A DNA stretch of 64,000 nucleotides from Nocardioides potassii (GTDB taxonomy: Bacteria > Actinomycetota > Actinomycetes > Propionibacteriales > Nocardioidaceae). Shown here one piece after another: positions 1-8,815 of this stretch. The notes below the pieces were generated by a model. The model did no database searches. It was not told the DNA's origin and saw only the letters and a list, made by a program, of their open reading frames with translations. The stretch lies in NCBI RefSeq assembly GCF_021648885.1, contig NZ_JAKJHZ010000010.1, forward strand, positions 124,001 through 188,000. The letters are read 5' to 3'. The first letter of the stretch is position 1; the number at the start of each line of letters is the position of its first letter. Made by a program: the position numbers and the translations under genes.

Positions 1-486
1 CCGGGCCGCTGCCCGCGGCCACTCGCCGTGGACCACCAGCACCGCCGAGCGCGTGCGCAGGCGCGAGTCGAGGACGCTCGCTGCCCGCTCGGTCACCGAT
101 GCCGGCGGGCGCAGCACCACGACGCGCAGCACGTCGACCAGCGCCGCCGTCACCTCCAGCCAGTGCTCACCGGGGTCGGGGACGAGCACCGTGCGCGACA
201 GCTCGACGCCGAGCTCGGCGGCCGCCTCGGCACCGAAGTCGGGACACCCGGCGAACCCCACCCACTCACCTGCGCGCGACGCGCCGGCGGCGAGCGCGAG
301 GGCGAGCGAGGCGCTGTCGACGGCGTAGGTCGACCCGGCGTGCATCGGCAGGATGTCGGTCAGTCCGGGCAAGGTGGGGACGGGCTCACCTGCTGCCTTG
401 TCCTCCATCGCGGCCACCCTGGCCCGGAGCCGCTCGACCGTGGCACGCTGCTCGTCGAGAGCGGCGACGGCGCGGGTGGACGACAT
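1..486 (-). CDS. imuA': ImuA'-like SOS mutasome accessory protein (3' end beyond window)
   Basis: The first 162 codons of a minus-strand gene are visible; the rest lies off the left edge. The protein begins MSSTRAVAALDEQ, has a short helical N-terminus and continues into a RecA/SulA-like region (LPMHAGSTYAVDSASLALAL, then WVGFAGCPDFGAEAAAELGV and RTVLVPDPGEHW). In actinobacteria this family is encoded with imuB and dnaE2 and serves damage-induced translesion synthesis; those partners would lie to the left and are not visible. The start at 486 was chosen because a perfect actinobacterial SOS box ends 11 bp upstream of it. Family assignment is by recognition of the pattern, so the exact name is moderately sure; SOS control is well supported. 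Confidence 0.72.
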   Translation of the reverse strand, partial: MSSTRAVAALDEQRATVERLRARVAAMEDKAAGEPVPTLPGLTDILPMHAGSTYAVDSASLALALAAGASRAGEWVGFAGCPDFGAEAAAELGVELSRTVLVPDPGEHWLEVTAALVDVLRVVVLRPPASVTERAASVLDSRLRTRSAVLVVHGEWPRAAAR

Positions 487-496
487 GGGTCCATCA

Positions 497-512
497 TCGA
501 ACAGGTGTTCGA
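497..512. promoter_or_regulatory. LexA (SOS) box
   Basis: TCGAACAGGTGTTCGA is an exact match to the actinobacterial SOS consensus TCGAACRNRYGTTCGA and is palindromic apart from its two centre bases. It lies 11 bp before the imuA'-like start codon, so LexA would sit over the promoter. The 2H-like gene on the other side ends at 518 on the same strand, so imuA' is the only sensible target. Confidence 0.93.
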
Positions 513-517
513 ACGGG

Positions 518-1138
518 TCAAGCGGACAGCGGGAGCCGATCGAGCTCGGTGGGGCGCGCGTCGCGACTGGAGAGCTCACGGTGGACGAGTCCGATCGACG
601 TGACGGACCAGGGGTCGGAGACGTATCCCTCCAGGGCCTCGACCGTGCGCACGAGCTCACCCAGCCTGAGGTGGGGACCGAACGAGAGCACCGGCACCAT
701 GGGGCGGAAACGCCGCCGGTCGCGGGCGAAGCCGGCGCGGTGCACGCTGGCGTGGAGCGCGTCGAAGACCGTCTCCAGCCGGTCGGTCTCGCCCTGGACG
801 CCCAGGAGCACCAGCCTGCGGACGTGGTCGACGCGCACCGACCCGCCCAGGGACACCGTGAACGCGTCGTGCGGGGCGATGAGGCCCGCGACGATGCGTC
901 GCATCGTCGCGACCTCGTCGGGGGCGACGTAGCCGAAGCGCGCCAGCTCGGCGTCCATCCGGTCCAGCGGCAGCGCCTCCCACGGAGTGGGCGACGGCAG
1001 GAACGACGGCACGGACACCACGTCGTCCCATCGCTCCGTCAGTCGCAGGCGGGGGAGGCGCTCCGACGCGGCGACGGCGGCGTCGCGGGCGGCTGCGGTG
1101 ATCCGGTCCGGCGGAACCAGGGCTGCGGTGAGGTACAT
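518..1138 (-). CDS. Degenerate 2'-5' RNA ligase / 2H-phosphoesterase-like protein A
   Basis: 206 residues. The N-terminus MYLTAALVPPDRI and the spaced later blocks resemble LigT-like 2H phosphoesterases (~180-200 aa). The first HxTL position reads VSVPSFL (about residues 41-47) and the second FRPMVPVL (about 144-151), so both catalytic histidines appear to be missing. A paralogue at 10622-11251 shares the start, length and the FGYV, SxGG and RRRF blocks. The gene follows the FtsX operon after 113 bp but has its own regulatory repeat at 1194-1209, the same one that precedes the paralogue. A non-catalytic RNA- or nucleotide-binding role is an inference; a very divergent active enzyme is the alternative. 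Confidence 0.75.
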   Translation of the reverse strand: MYLTAALVPPDRITAAARDAAVAASERLPRLRLTERWDDVVSVPSFLPSPTPWEALPLDRMDAELARFGYVAPDEVATMRRIVAGLIAPHDAFTVSLGGSVRVDHVRRLVLLGVQGETDRLETVFDALHASVHRAGFARDRRRFRPMVPVLSFGPHLRLGELVRTVEALEGYVSDPWSVTSIGLVHRELSSRDARPTELDRLPLSA

Positions 1139-1193
1139 GGCTACACCCTCGCCCGGGGACGAGCATCCGTCGCGGGCTGGTGCGGCGCACGCA

Positions 1194-1209
1194 TGAAGAC
1201 GTTGTGAGG
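1194..1209 (-). promoter_or_regulatory. Direct-repeat regulator site A (11-bp period)
   Basis: In the direction of the downstream 2H gene this reads CCTCACAACGTCTTCA: CTCA and TTCA half-sites 11 bp apart, the layout bound by tandem OmpR/PhoB-family dimers. The last base lies exactly 56 bp from the first base of the start codon. The same motif and distance recur at 11307-11322, and a variant at 14285-14301. Confidence 0.6.
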
Positions 1210-1251
1210 ATTTTGTGGATGTCCCGTTGATCTCGGGGCGAGGTGGTCCGT

Positions 1252-3960
1252 TCAGGCCCGTACCAGCCGGGACAGGTCCCGGCGCCGCACCCGTCGCGCC
1301 TCGAGCACCGCGTGGCCGAGTGCCGCAGCCACCACGACCGGGACCGCGAGCACGGTCCACCACGGGACGACGGTCCGCGGCGCGACCGCCTCCCCGGTGA
1401 GCAGGTCCAGCGACAGCGCGCCGAGGACGGCGTACGAGCAGGCGACGCCGATCGACCACCCCACCAGGGCGATGCCCGCGACCGGCGCCACCAGCTCCCC
1501 GAGCAGGACCCGGCGCAGGTCCCTGTCGGCCATGCCGAGGGCGCGGAGCCGGCCGAGCGACCGTGAGCGCTCCGGCGCCTCGGCCGCCACGGAGAGCACG
1601 ATCCCCAGGACGCCGAGCAGGACGAGCAGCGCCGACGACGCGACGGCGAGCGCCAGCAGCGCCGAGGTGAGCGGTGCCGCACGGCGTGCCTCGACCACCT
1701 CCGACCGTCGCACCACTGCGTCCACCCCCGTCACCCGGGAGGCCACCGCGTCGATGACCTGGTCGGTCCCCGGCCCGGACAGCCACAGGGTGTTCGGCAG
1801 GGCCACGGCACCGGCGTCCGCGAACGCCGACGCGTCCACCACGAGCACGGGATCGGTGGAGGCGTCGACGTCCGGCGCCGTGCCCACCACGTCCAGCACG
1901 ACCGGGACGTCCTCCCAGCGCACGGTCGGCCGGTCGGCGAGCGGGGACCCACCACTCCGGAGCAGCGCAGGCACCGGGTCCCCACCCGGGTCCCCACCCG
2001 AGTCCCCACCCGCCGCCCCCAGGAGCGCGAGCCGGGAGGCGTCGGGGAGGTCGCCCGCGGCCAGCAGGTCGGCGTAGTCCGCGGCGTCCACCACGACCAG
2101 CCGGACCACCTCGACCGCGCCACCCGAGGAGATCCGGACGCCGTCCTCGACCCGTCCGGCAACGGCCGCGACCACGCCCGGCTCGTCCTCCGCCTCGGCG
2201 GCGACGTCCGACAGGTCGGCCTGGGGCTCGGCGTCGATCCGTCCGTCGCCGCCGACGGCCGTCAGCGCCCCGGCGGCCTGGCCCTCGCGCGCGGTGGCGA
2301 CGAGCGAGCCCGCCACGGTGGTGCCGGCGACGGCGACCACCAGGACGAGCACCGGGAGGGCCCGTACGCCGGTCTCCGCGACGCGTGCGGCGACGAGGAA
2401 GCCGACACCTCCGGGCGAACGACGGGTGCCGCGCATCGCCCATCGCACGGGGTGCGGCAGCAGGTGGACCAGCAGCAGCGCACCCGCCAGTGCCCACCAG
2501 GTCGGTGCGCTCGCAGCCGTCGCGTCACCCCAGGCCGCGTCCTCGGCCACCCCCACGCCGGTGACTCCCCGCTGCAGCAGGGCGGAGGTCGTCAGGACCG
2601 CTGCGGCCACGACGGCTGCCTCTGCCGCGAGCCGGCGCAGGCGTCGGGCCCGCTCGGCCGTACGGCGTGCGCCCCGGTTGGCAGGCACCCGTCGCCCGCC
2701 GCCGTGGCTGTCGGCCGACACGGCGCCCAGCAGAGGCACGGCGAGGGCGGCCACGAGCAGCACCGGCACGGCCGAGGTCCATCCCGCGGACCCGGCCGCC
2801 AACCGGACGACGCCCCACCCGACCACGCCGCCGAGGACGGTGACCGCGAGTCCCTCGACGAGCAGCTCGAGCGCGACACCACCCAGGGACGCACCGCGCT
2901 GCCGCAGCGTCGCGAGCTCGTCACGACGGCGACGGACGAGCAGCTGGGCGGCGAGGACCAGGACCAGCATCGTGGCGCCCAGGAGGCCGACGACGAGCAC
3001 CTGGGCCTGTCCGCGGGCGGCCGCGACCTCCTCCCGGCCGCGCTGCAGGACGGCGCCGAACCGGCTGTCCCACGACAGGTCCGTCGCCGAGACACCGGAA
3101 GAGGACTGCAGTGAGACGATCGACCGCTCGAGCGACCGGGTCGCGCGCCACCGCGCGCGCGAGGGCTCGGGGGTCAGGACGAGGCGGCGGTCGAGGTCGT
3201 CGGCGGGGAGGGAGAGACGCAGGTCCGGCAGCGCCCCGGCGGACACCAGCGCTGCCCCGGTCGTGTAGGCGAGGCCGTCGGCGACGCCTTGCACCGGGTG
3301 GAGCAGCCGGTCCGACACCTGCCAGGCGTCGTCGGCCGGGGCGTCGGCGGTGAAGACACCGCTGACCCGGAGCTCCGCGGTCCGTCCCTGCTCGTCCTCG
3401 GCCGGGAGCCGGTCGCCGACACCGATCGCGAGCGCCTCGGCCACGCTGCGGTCGACCGCGACCTCCACCGACCCGGCGTCCGCGGGGCGCACCGCGCCGG
3501 GCGCTGCCCCGTCGACGTACGTCACCGCGGGCGGTCGGCCGTCGGTCTCGACGAAGGCGAGCTGGAGCATCCGTCCCGGTCCGGCGTCCAGGAGCTGGAG
3601 CGGCGGGGTGGTGACCGAGACGACGCCGGGCCGCACCACCGCCGCAAGGTCCGGGGGCAGGACCTGGCGTGCCAGGTCGGCGTCCTGCCGCACCTGGGTC
3701 GCGGTGGAGGGGTCGAGCTCCTTGCCGCGCGGGTCGTCGTACCACTCCGGCAGGGTGGCCACCACGTCCGCCTGGCGCCCCGCGTCGCGGACCGTCGCGG
3801 CGATCGCGCGGTCGGCAGCGTGCTCGGTGACCGGGTCGACGGCGGCCGTCACGCCGACCGCGAGGGCCACGACCAGCGCGGTGAGCAGCAGGACGGCGGC
3901 ATCGCTGCGCCAGCGCCCGACGACGGTGGGCAGGTGCGGGCGGGGGACCGACGGCGTCAT
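1252..3960 (-). CDS. FtsX-family ABC transporter permease (second of the operon)
   Basis: 902 residues. One membrane segment lies near residues 20-41, followed by a large extracytoplasmic region, a central FtsX-type block (VLVVGLLGATMLVLVLAAQL followed by RRRRDELATLRQRG), and a C-terminal set of helices with RSLGRLRALGMADRDL. This is the MacB/FtsX layout of permeases that pair with LolD/MacB ATPases and work by mechanotransmission rather than by forming a channel. The chosen ATG (3960) overlaps the stop of the upstream permease as ATGA; a longer reading frame upstream lies wholly inside that gene and was not used. Substrate unknown. Last gene of a four-gene operon with 7811-8725, 7128-7814 and 3957-7118. 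Confidence 0.88.
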   Translation of the reverse strand: MTPSVPRPHLPTVVGRWRSDAAVLLLTALVVALAVGVTAAVDPVTEHAADRAIAATVRDAGRQADVVATLPEWYDDPRGKELDPSTATQVRQDADLARQVLPPDLAAVVRPGVVSVTTPPLQLLDAGPGRMLQLAFVETDGRPPAVTYVDGAAPGAVRPADAGSVEVAVDRSVAEALAIGVGDRLPAEDEQGRTAELRVSGVFTADAPADDAWQVSDRLLHPVQGVADGLAYTTGAALVSAGALPDLRLSLPADDLDRRLVLTPEPSRARWRATRSLERSIVSLQSSSGVSATDLSWDSRFGAVLQRGREEVAAARGQAQVLVVGLLGATMLVLVLAAQLLVRRRRDELATLRQRGASLGGVALELLVEGLAVTVLGGVVGWGVVRLAAGSAGWTSAVPVLLVAALAVPLLGAVSADSHGGGRRVPANRGARRTAERARRLRRLAAEAAVVAAAVLTTSALLQRGVTGVGVAEDAAWGDATAASAPTWWALAGALLLVHLLPHPVRWAMRGTRRSPGGVGFLVAARVAETGVRALPVLVLVVAVAGTTVAGSLVATAREGQAAGALTAVGGDGRIDAEPQADLSDVAAEAEDEPGVVAAVAGRVEDGVRISSGGAVEVVRLVVVDAADYADLLAAGDLPDASRLALLGAAGGDSGGDPGGDPVPALLRSGGSPLADRPTVRWEDVPVVLDVVGTAPDVDASTDPVLVVDASAFADAGAVALPNTLWLSGPGTDQVIDAVASRVTGVDAVVRRSEVVEARRAAPLTSALLALAVASSALLVLLGVLGIVLSVAAEAPERSRSLGRLRALGMADRDLRRVLLGELVAPVAGIALVGWSIGVACSYAVLGALSLDLLTGEAVAPRTVVPWWTVLAVPVVVAAALGHAVLEARRVRRRDLSRLVRA

Positions 3961-6900
3961 CGCACCCCCCGCATGCGCGAGGGGTCGGACGCGCGCACGT
4001 GCAACGCGCCGAGCACGGCCGCGAGGGTCACCGTGGCGAGGACCACGGTGCCGACCAGCACCAGCTCGGCCGACCATGGCCACGCGACGACCGGGACCGG
4101 CACGGGCGCGGTCCCCAGGTCGGACCGGACCAGGTGCGGGCCGAGGAGGAGGGTGGCGACCACACCGACCAGGACGCCCACGGCGAAGGTGGGGACGAAG
4201 AATGCGACGTGCTCGGCGAGCAGGAGGCGCCGGGCGTCCCGGCGCGAGAGGCCGAGGGCGCGCAGGCGCACCACCTCGGCCGTACGACGCTGCCGCTCCG
4301 GGCCGAGCACCAGCCACGTCCCGGCCAGCAGGAGTGCCACGGCGAGGGCCACGAGGGCCAGTAGCGCGGCGGGCACCGGCACACGCAGCGGCCCCCGGGT
4401 CAGCTGCTGCACGACCTCCGAGCGCGTCGTCACCTCGCCCAGCCCGAGGTCGCGCAGCCCCACCACGTCGGCGGACGACGGCTGTGCGACCCACCACGAG
4501 TCCACGACCGGGTCCAGTCGACCGGCGTCGAGGAGAGCGCGGTCCAGCGCGTCGAGGTCGGCGAGGACGGCCGCCTGCCCCGGTGCCGACGGGACGGCCG
4601 GCACCACTCCCTGCACCTCGAGGGTCAGCTCGGTGTCGCCGACGACCGCGGCGAGCTCGTCACCGGTGCGGGCGCCGACCGCGTCGACGAGCGCCTGCGA
4701 GACGACGACGGGCACGCTCGCCGTGGCCGGGAAGGCGGTCGCGAGGAGGTCCGCGCCGGTGTAGGAGAAGTACTCCAGGTCGAGCCCGAAGGTGGCTGCC
4801 AGCTCGCTCCCGGAAGCGGTCGTCCGGAGCGAGGCCTGCGCGCCCGCGACGGGGCTCTGCTGCTGCAGCGGCTTCACCCTCCACGCGGCACCGGCATCCT
4901 GCGCGGACGCCCCCGGCAGGTCGATGACCACGCTGATCTCCGTCGGCGAGGCGGGTGGGTCCTCGCCCGCGTAGCCGTCGAGCTCGAGCCGCAGGCCGAC
5001 GAGGCCCACGCCGTCCCCGAGCGGGCCGAGCCACCGCACCTCGTGTGCGGTGCCGTCCAGCGGCAGGGGCGCGGCCGGCACGGCAGCGAGGACGTCGGAC
5101 GCGTCCTGGACCACGGCGGTCAGCACGACGGTGAGGGCGGCGCCGGGCGGGCTGTCCCCCCGCAGGCGTGCCGTCCCGCCGTCGGCGAGCCCGACCCCGG
5201 CGACTGACGGTGCCGGAGCGAGTCCGGCGGTGACCTGTGACCAGTCCCGGTCGTCGCCGGTGCGGCCGCGCAGCAGTGCACCGGCCTGGTGCGTGTCGAC
5301 GGCGACCAGCACGGGACGCGCGTCCGGGTCTCCCACGAAACGGCCGAGCGCCAGCGGCCGGTGGACCACCGGTGAGGCAGCCGCCGAGCCGGTGGTCGCC
5401 TGCTCGACCTGCACCGCCTCGACCGGTCCGGCCGGCGCCGCGAGCGCCAGCGACAGGTCGGTGCCGACGCGCAGGTCCGCCTGGTCGGACTGCGACTGCA
5501 CCCAGGTCGACCGGAGCGCGAGCCCCAGGACGGCGGCCGCCACCGCCCCCGCGACGAGCACCATCGCGGTGCCGGAGTGCGGCCGGCGGGCCGCCTGCTG
5601 GGTGGACAGGGACCAGGCCAGACCTCGCGACCGGCCAGCGGTGGCCGCTGCCCGGTCGAGCAGCACGGGGACGACGCGCACGCCCAGGACGGTCAGTGCG
5701 GCCACCGCGAGGACCGGAGCGGAGGTCAGGGCGACGTCGCCGGTGTCGGACGGGGAGGGGACCTGCGAGCGCAGCTGCCACCAGGCGGCACCGGCCACGA
5801 CGAGGAGCAGCGGCCCGGCACCGAGCCGGGCCACCAGCCCGCGGCGGGTGGCCGGTCCCCGGTCGGCACTCGTGCCCAGGGTCGTCGACACGAGCGTCGC
5901 GGTGAGGAGCACGGCGGTCGCGACGACAGCTGCCAGCAGGGACCGGGTCGGCGTGGGACCCTGCGCCAAACCTCCGGCGGCGAGGTCCGGCAGGTGCGTG
6001 AGGCGGGCATGGACGAGCGCCGCCGACGGTACGGCGACCACGGTGGCGACGGCGGAGAGCAGCAGGGCCTCGGCGGCGGCTGCCGCGACGCGCTGGCGCC
6101 GGCCGAGGCCCATCGCGACCAGCAGGTCCCGCTCGTCCTCCCTGACGGCGGCGACCGACCATCCCGCGAGCAGCGCGGCGGCGGCGGCGAGCGCCGCTCC
6201 GAGCAGGAGGACCACCAGCACCGTGGCCCGCGTGCCGGCCCGCTGGGCGTGGAGCCGGTCGAGCGTGGCCGACAGGTCGGAGGCCACCCGGGTGATCCGG
6301 GCCCGGTCGCCGGCCGAGGACGCCAGCGCGTCGGCGGCATCGCCCAGCCCGTCCACCACACCCTGCAACGAGTGGTCGGACGCTCGCGCCCGGTCCGGGG
6401 TCCCCGTCACGCGCAGACCGCCGACCGACGAGCCCGACTCGAGGAAGGACTGCTCCGCGACAACGAACGGGCCGTAGGTGGGAGCCGCGTCGAGGCCGTT
6501 GCTGTAGGCGGGGGAGTAGCCCGCTCCCGCGAGCAGGTCGCGGTCCCACCCCGCGTGCGCCCGTGGCCGGAAGGTGCCGACGAGCACCACGCGGACCGGT
6601 TCGTCCAGGCCGCCCAGCCCGATCTCGCGCCCGAGCACCACCTGGTCACCGAGGCCGAGCCCGAGCAGGCGCGCCGTCGAGGCGGGCACCGCCGCCTCGT
6701 AGGGCGCACCCGAGCCGGCCGGCCACCGGCCGGAGAGGAGGACCGCCCGGGAGGGGAGGCCGTCGGTCATCGACAGGTAGGCCTGCCGGTCACCGTCGGC
6801 CAGGAGCCGCAGCCGCGAGGTGGCGGTCGTCTGCAGGGTCGGGTCGGTCCCGGTCAGGAGGTCGCCCACCACCCGCTCGGCGTCGTGGCGCACCGCGGGG

Positions 6901-7118
6901 ACGTCACCGCCCGCCACCTCGACGACGTACGCCGTCACGGCCAGGTCGGACGGCTCGGTCCGCTCCACCGCGACCTGGAAGCCACGCTCCGACGTCGGAC
7001 CGAGCAGCAGGGTGCAGACGCCCACGAGGGCGGCGGCCGCCGCCACCAGCGCGACGACGGAGGTGAGCAGGCGTCGCTGCACCCACGCCCGCCGCAGCAC
7101 CAGCACCAGTCCCGGCAC
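3957..7118 (-). CDS. FtsX-family ABC transporter permease (first of the operon)
   Basis: 1053 residues, GTG start 9 bp after the upstream ATPase stop. It has an N-terminal transmembrane helix (about 17-40), a large extracellular domain, a central multi-helix FtsX region (VLVVLLLGAALAAAAALLAG), a second extracellular domain and a C-terminal FtsX bundle ending in QRRTAEVVRLRALGLSRRDA. The RLRALGLSRRD-type loop is the usual coupling-loop signature. It and the next permease are full-length tandem paralogues that presumably form a heterodimer with the two ATPases. Substrate cannot be read from sequence; lipids, peptides or drugs are handled by relatives. Confidence 0.88.
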   Translation of the reverse strand: MPGLVLVLRRAWVQRRLLTSVVALVAAAAALVGVCTLLLGPTSERGFQVAVERTEPSDLAVTAYVVEVAGGDVPAVRHDAERVVGDLLTGTDPTLQTTATSRLRLLADGDRQAYLSMTDGLPSRAVLLSGRWPAGSGAPYEAAVPASTARLLGLGLGDQVVLGREIGLGGLDEPVRVVLVGTFRPRAHAGWDRDLLAGAGYSPAYSNGLDAAPTYGPFVVAEQSFLESGSSVGGLRVTGTPDRARASDHSLQGVVDGLGDAADALASSAGDRARITRVASDLSATLDRLHAQRAGTRATVLVVLLLGAALAAAAALLAGWSVAAVREDERDLLVAMGLGRRQRVAAAAAEALLLSAVATVVAVPSAALVHARLTHLPDLAAGGLAQGPTPTRSLLAAVVATAVLLTATLVSTTLGTSADRGPATRRGLVARLGAGPLLLVVAGAAWWQLRSQVPSPSDTGDVALTSAPVLAVAALTVLGVRVVPVLLDRAAATAGRSRGLAWSLSTQQAARRPHSGTAMVLVAGAVAAAVLGLALRSTWVQSQSDQADLRVGTDLSLALAAPAGPVEAVQVEQATTGSAAASPVVHRPLALGRFVGDPDARPVLVAVDTHQAGALLRGRTGDDRDWSQVTAGLAPAPSVAGVGLADGGTARLRGDSPPGAALTVVLTAVVQDASDVLAAVPAAPLPLDGTAHEVRWLGPLGDGVGLVGLRLELDGYAGEDPPASPTEISVVIDLPGASAQDAGAAWRVKPLQQQSPVAGAQASLRTTASGSELAATFGLDLEYFSYTGADLLATAFPATASVPVVVSQALVDAVGARTGDELAAVVGDTELTLEVQGVVPAVPSAPGQAAVLADLDALDRALLDAGRLDPVVDSWWVAQPSSADVVGLRDLGLGEVTTRSEVVQQLTRGPLRVPVPAALLALVALAVALLLAGTWLVLGPERQRRTAEVVRLRALGLSRRDARRLLLAEHVAFFVPTFAVGVLVGVVATLLLGPHLVRSDLGTAPVPVPVVAWPWSAELVLVGTVVLATVTLAAVLGALHVRASDPSRMRGVR

Positions 7119-7127
7119 GTCGACGCC

Positions 7128-7814
7128 TCAGCCGTCGACCCGGCCGTCCGAGATCGCGAGGACCCGGTCGGCGAGCGCCATCAGCACCTGGTCGTGGGTC
7201 GCCACCACCGCTGTGACGCCCTCGGACTCCACGACGGCGCGCAGGAGCGACATCACGGCCAGGCCGGTCTCGGTGTCGAGCTGTCCGGTGGGCTCGTCCG
7301 CGAGCAGCAGTCGCGGCGACCCGGCGAGGGCGCGGGCGATCGCGACGCGCTGCTGCTGTCCTCCCGAGAGCTGGTCGGGCCGCTGGCGCGCGTGGTCGCG
7401 CAGGCCCACGAGGTCGAGCAGCAGCTCGACGCGCCGCTCCCGCTCGGCGACGGGCGTGCGGCGCATCCGCAGGGGGAGGCCGACGTTCTCCGCCGCGGTG
7501 AGGGCGGGGATCAGCCCGAAGGTCTGGAAGACGTAGGCGACGGTGTCGCGGCGCAGCGCGCTGAGCCCGCTGTCGTCGAGGGTGCTGACCGCGGTCCCGT
7601 CGACGCGCACGGTGCCGGAGTCCGGACGGTCGAGCCCGCCGAGGAGGTTGAGCAGGGTGGTCTTGCCCGATCCCGACCTGCCCACGACCGCGACCAGCTC
7701 GCCGGGCGCGATGTCGAAGGTCACGTCGCGCAGCGCGGTCACGGCGGTCGATCCGGCGCCGTACGTGCGGGTCAGCCCGCGCACCTCGACCATCGGTGGG
7801 ACCGGCTCGTTCAC
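7128..7814 (-). CDS. MacB/LolD-type ABC transporter ATPase
   Basis: 228 residues, a complete single nucleotide-binding domain. Walker A is GRSGSGKTT (about 45-53), the signature LSGGQQQR (about 148-155), Walker B LLLADEPT, with a following D-loop and an H-loop in VVATHD. The domain length and the GLLP-type Q-loop region FQTFGLIPALTAAENV are typical of the MacB/LolD/FtsE class that energises FtsX permeases. It overlaps the upstream ATPase by 4 bp (ATGA), and the permeases follow directly, so the four genes are one transcription and translation unit. The two ATPases probably act as a heterodimer. Confidence 0.92.
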   Translation of the reverse strand: MNEPVPPMVEVRGLTRTYGAGSTAVTALRDVTFDIAPGELVAVVGRSGSGKTTLLNLLGGLDRPDSGTVRVDGTAVSTLDDSGLSALRRDTVAYVFQTFGLIPALTAAENVGLPLRMRRTPVAERERRVELLLDLVGLRDHARQRPDQLSGGQQQRVAIARALAGSPRLLLADEPTGQLDTETGLAVMSLLRAVVESEGVTAVVATHDQVLMALADRVLAISDGRVDG

Positions 7815-8725
7815 GCGTCCCCGTCCCGGTCGGAGCTCGAGCGGATCTCGACGTGGTCCGCGGCGAGCGCGAGCCGCACCCGCCGCGTCAGGGCCAGCGC
7901 CTCGCGGTACTCGCGCGGGAGCTGCACCCGACCGGCCCGGTCCATCACGGCGTACTCCTCGGCGGTGGCCGGGGCCCCGTCCGTCTCCTCGCTGCGCAGC
8001 ACCTCGCTGCTGGTGCGACCGTCCCGGATGGCGACCGTCCGTGCGACCTGCCCGCTCACGGCCGCGTCGTGCGTGACCACCACGACGGTGGCGCCCAGCT
8101 CGCGGTTGACGGTGCGCAGCGCAGAGAACACCTCGGCGGCGGTCTCGCTGTCGAGCTCGCCCGTCGGCTCGTCGGCCAGCAGGAGCTGCGGATCGTTCGC
8201 GAGCGCCACCGCGATCGAGACGCGCTGCTGCTCGCCACCCGACATCTCGACCGGCCTCCGGTCCCTACAGTGCGCGACGCCCAGGAGGTCGAGCAGCTCG
8301 TCGGCGCGCGTCGCGCGGGTCCGGGCGGGCGTGCCGGCGATCGTCATCGGCAGCTGCACGACCTGCGCCGCCGTGAGGTAGGGGACGAGGTTGCGCGCCG
8401 CCTGCTGACGCACGAAGCCGACGACGTGGCGACGGTAGTGCACCTGCTCGGTGCGGGTCAGGTCGGTCAGGTCGTGACCAGCGACGCGGACCTTCCCGGC
8501 CGTGGGCGCGTCGGTACCGGCCAGCACGTTGAGGAGGGTGGACTTGCCCGATCCCGACGCCCCGACAACGGCGATCAGCTCGCCCCGGTCGACCAGCAGG
8601 TCGAGCCCCTGGAGCGCCTGCACCTCGACCGTCTCGGTCTGGTAGATCCGGACGACGTTGTCGCAGACGACGAGAGCGTCGTGGCCGAATGCCCGGTCGC
8701 GCGGAGGAGCGGGGGGAAGCGTCAC
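7811..8725 (-). CDS. ABC transporter ATPase with C-terminal AbrB-like hairpin
   Basis: 304 residues, GTG start; first gene of the FtsX-type operon. The nucleotide-binding domain has Walker A GASGSGKST (about 55-63), signature MSGGEQQR and Walker B LLLADEPTGELD. About 60 extra residues follow, containing YAVMDRAGRVQLPREY and then RRVRLALAADHVEIR. That block has the shape of an AbrB/MazE swapped-hairpin unit (GR, hydrophobic, P, R-E). Such tails occur in some actinobacterial transporter ATPases; its role, for instance dimerisation or DNA binding, is not known from sequence. The operon likely starts in the 90-bp gap before the kinase gene at 8816. Confidence 0.85.
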   Translation of the reverse strand: MTLPPAPPRDRAFGHDALVVCDNVVRIYQTETVEVQALQGLDLLVDRGELIAVVGASGSGKSTLLNVLAGTDAPTAGKVRVAGHDLTDLTRTEQVHYRRHVVGFVRQQAARNLVPYLTAAQVVQLPMTIAGTPARTRATRADELLDLLGVAHCRDRRPVEMSGGEQQRVSIAVALANDPQLLLADEPTGELDSETAAEVFSALRTVNRELGATVVVVTHDAAVSGQVARTVAIRDGRTSSEVLRSEETDGAPATAEEYAVMDRAGRVQLPREYREALALTRRVRLALAADHVEIRSSSDRDGDA

Positions 8726-8815
8726 GGCCGGTCCACCACCCTCAGTCCCCCTCGGCTCACGACGCGTGGCGATGCTAACAGCGCACGAGACGCTCCGGGT
8801 CGATCCGGGAGCTGC

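Noticed and set aside
5577..8381. 934-codon plus-strand frame
   Set aside because: Mirrors the FtsX permease and ATPase genes; composition is His/Gln/Arg/Gly-rich without motifs.
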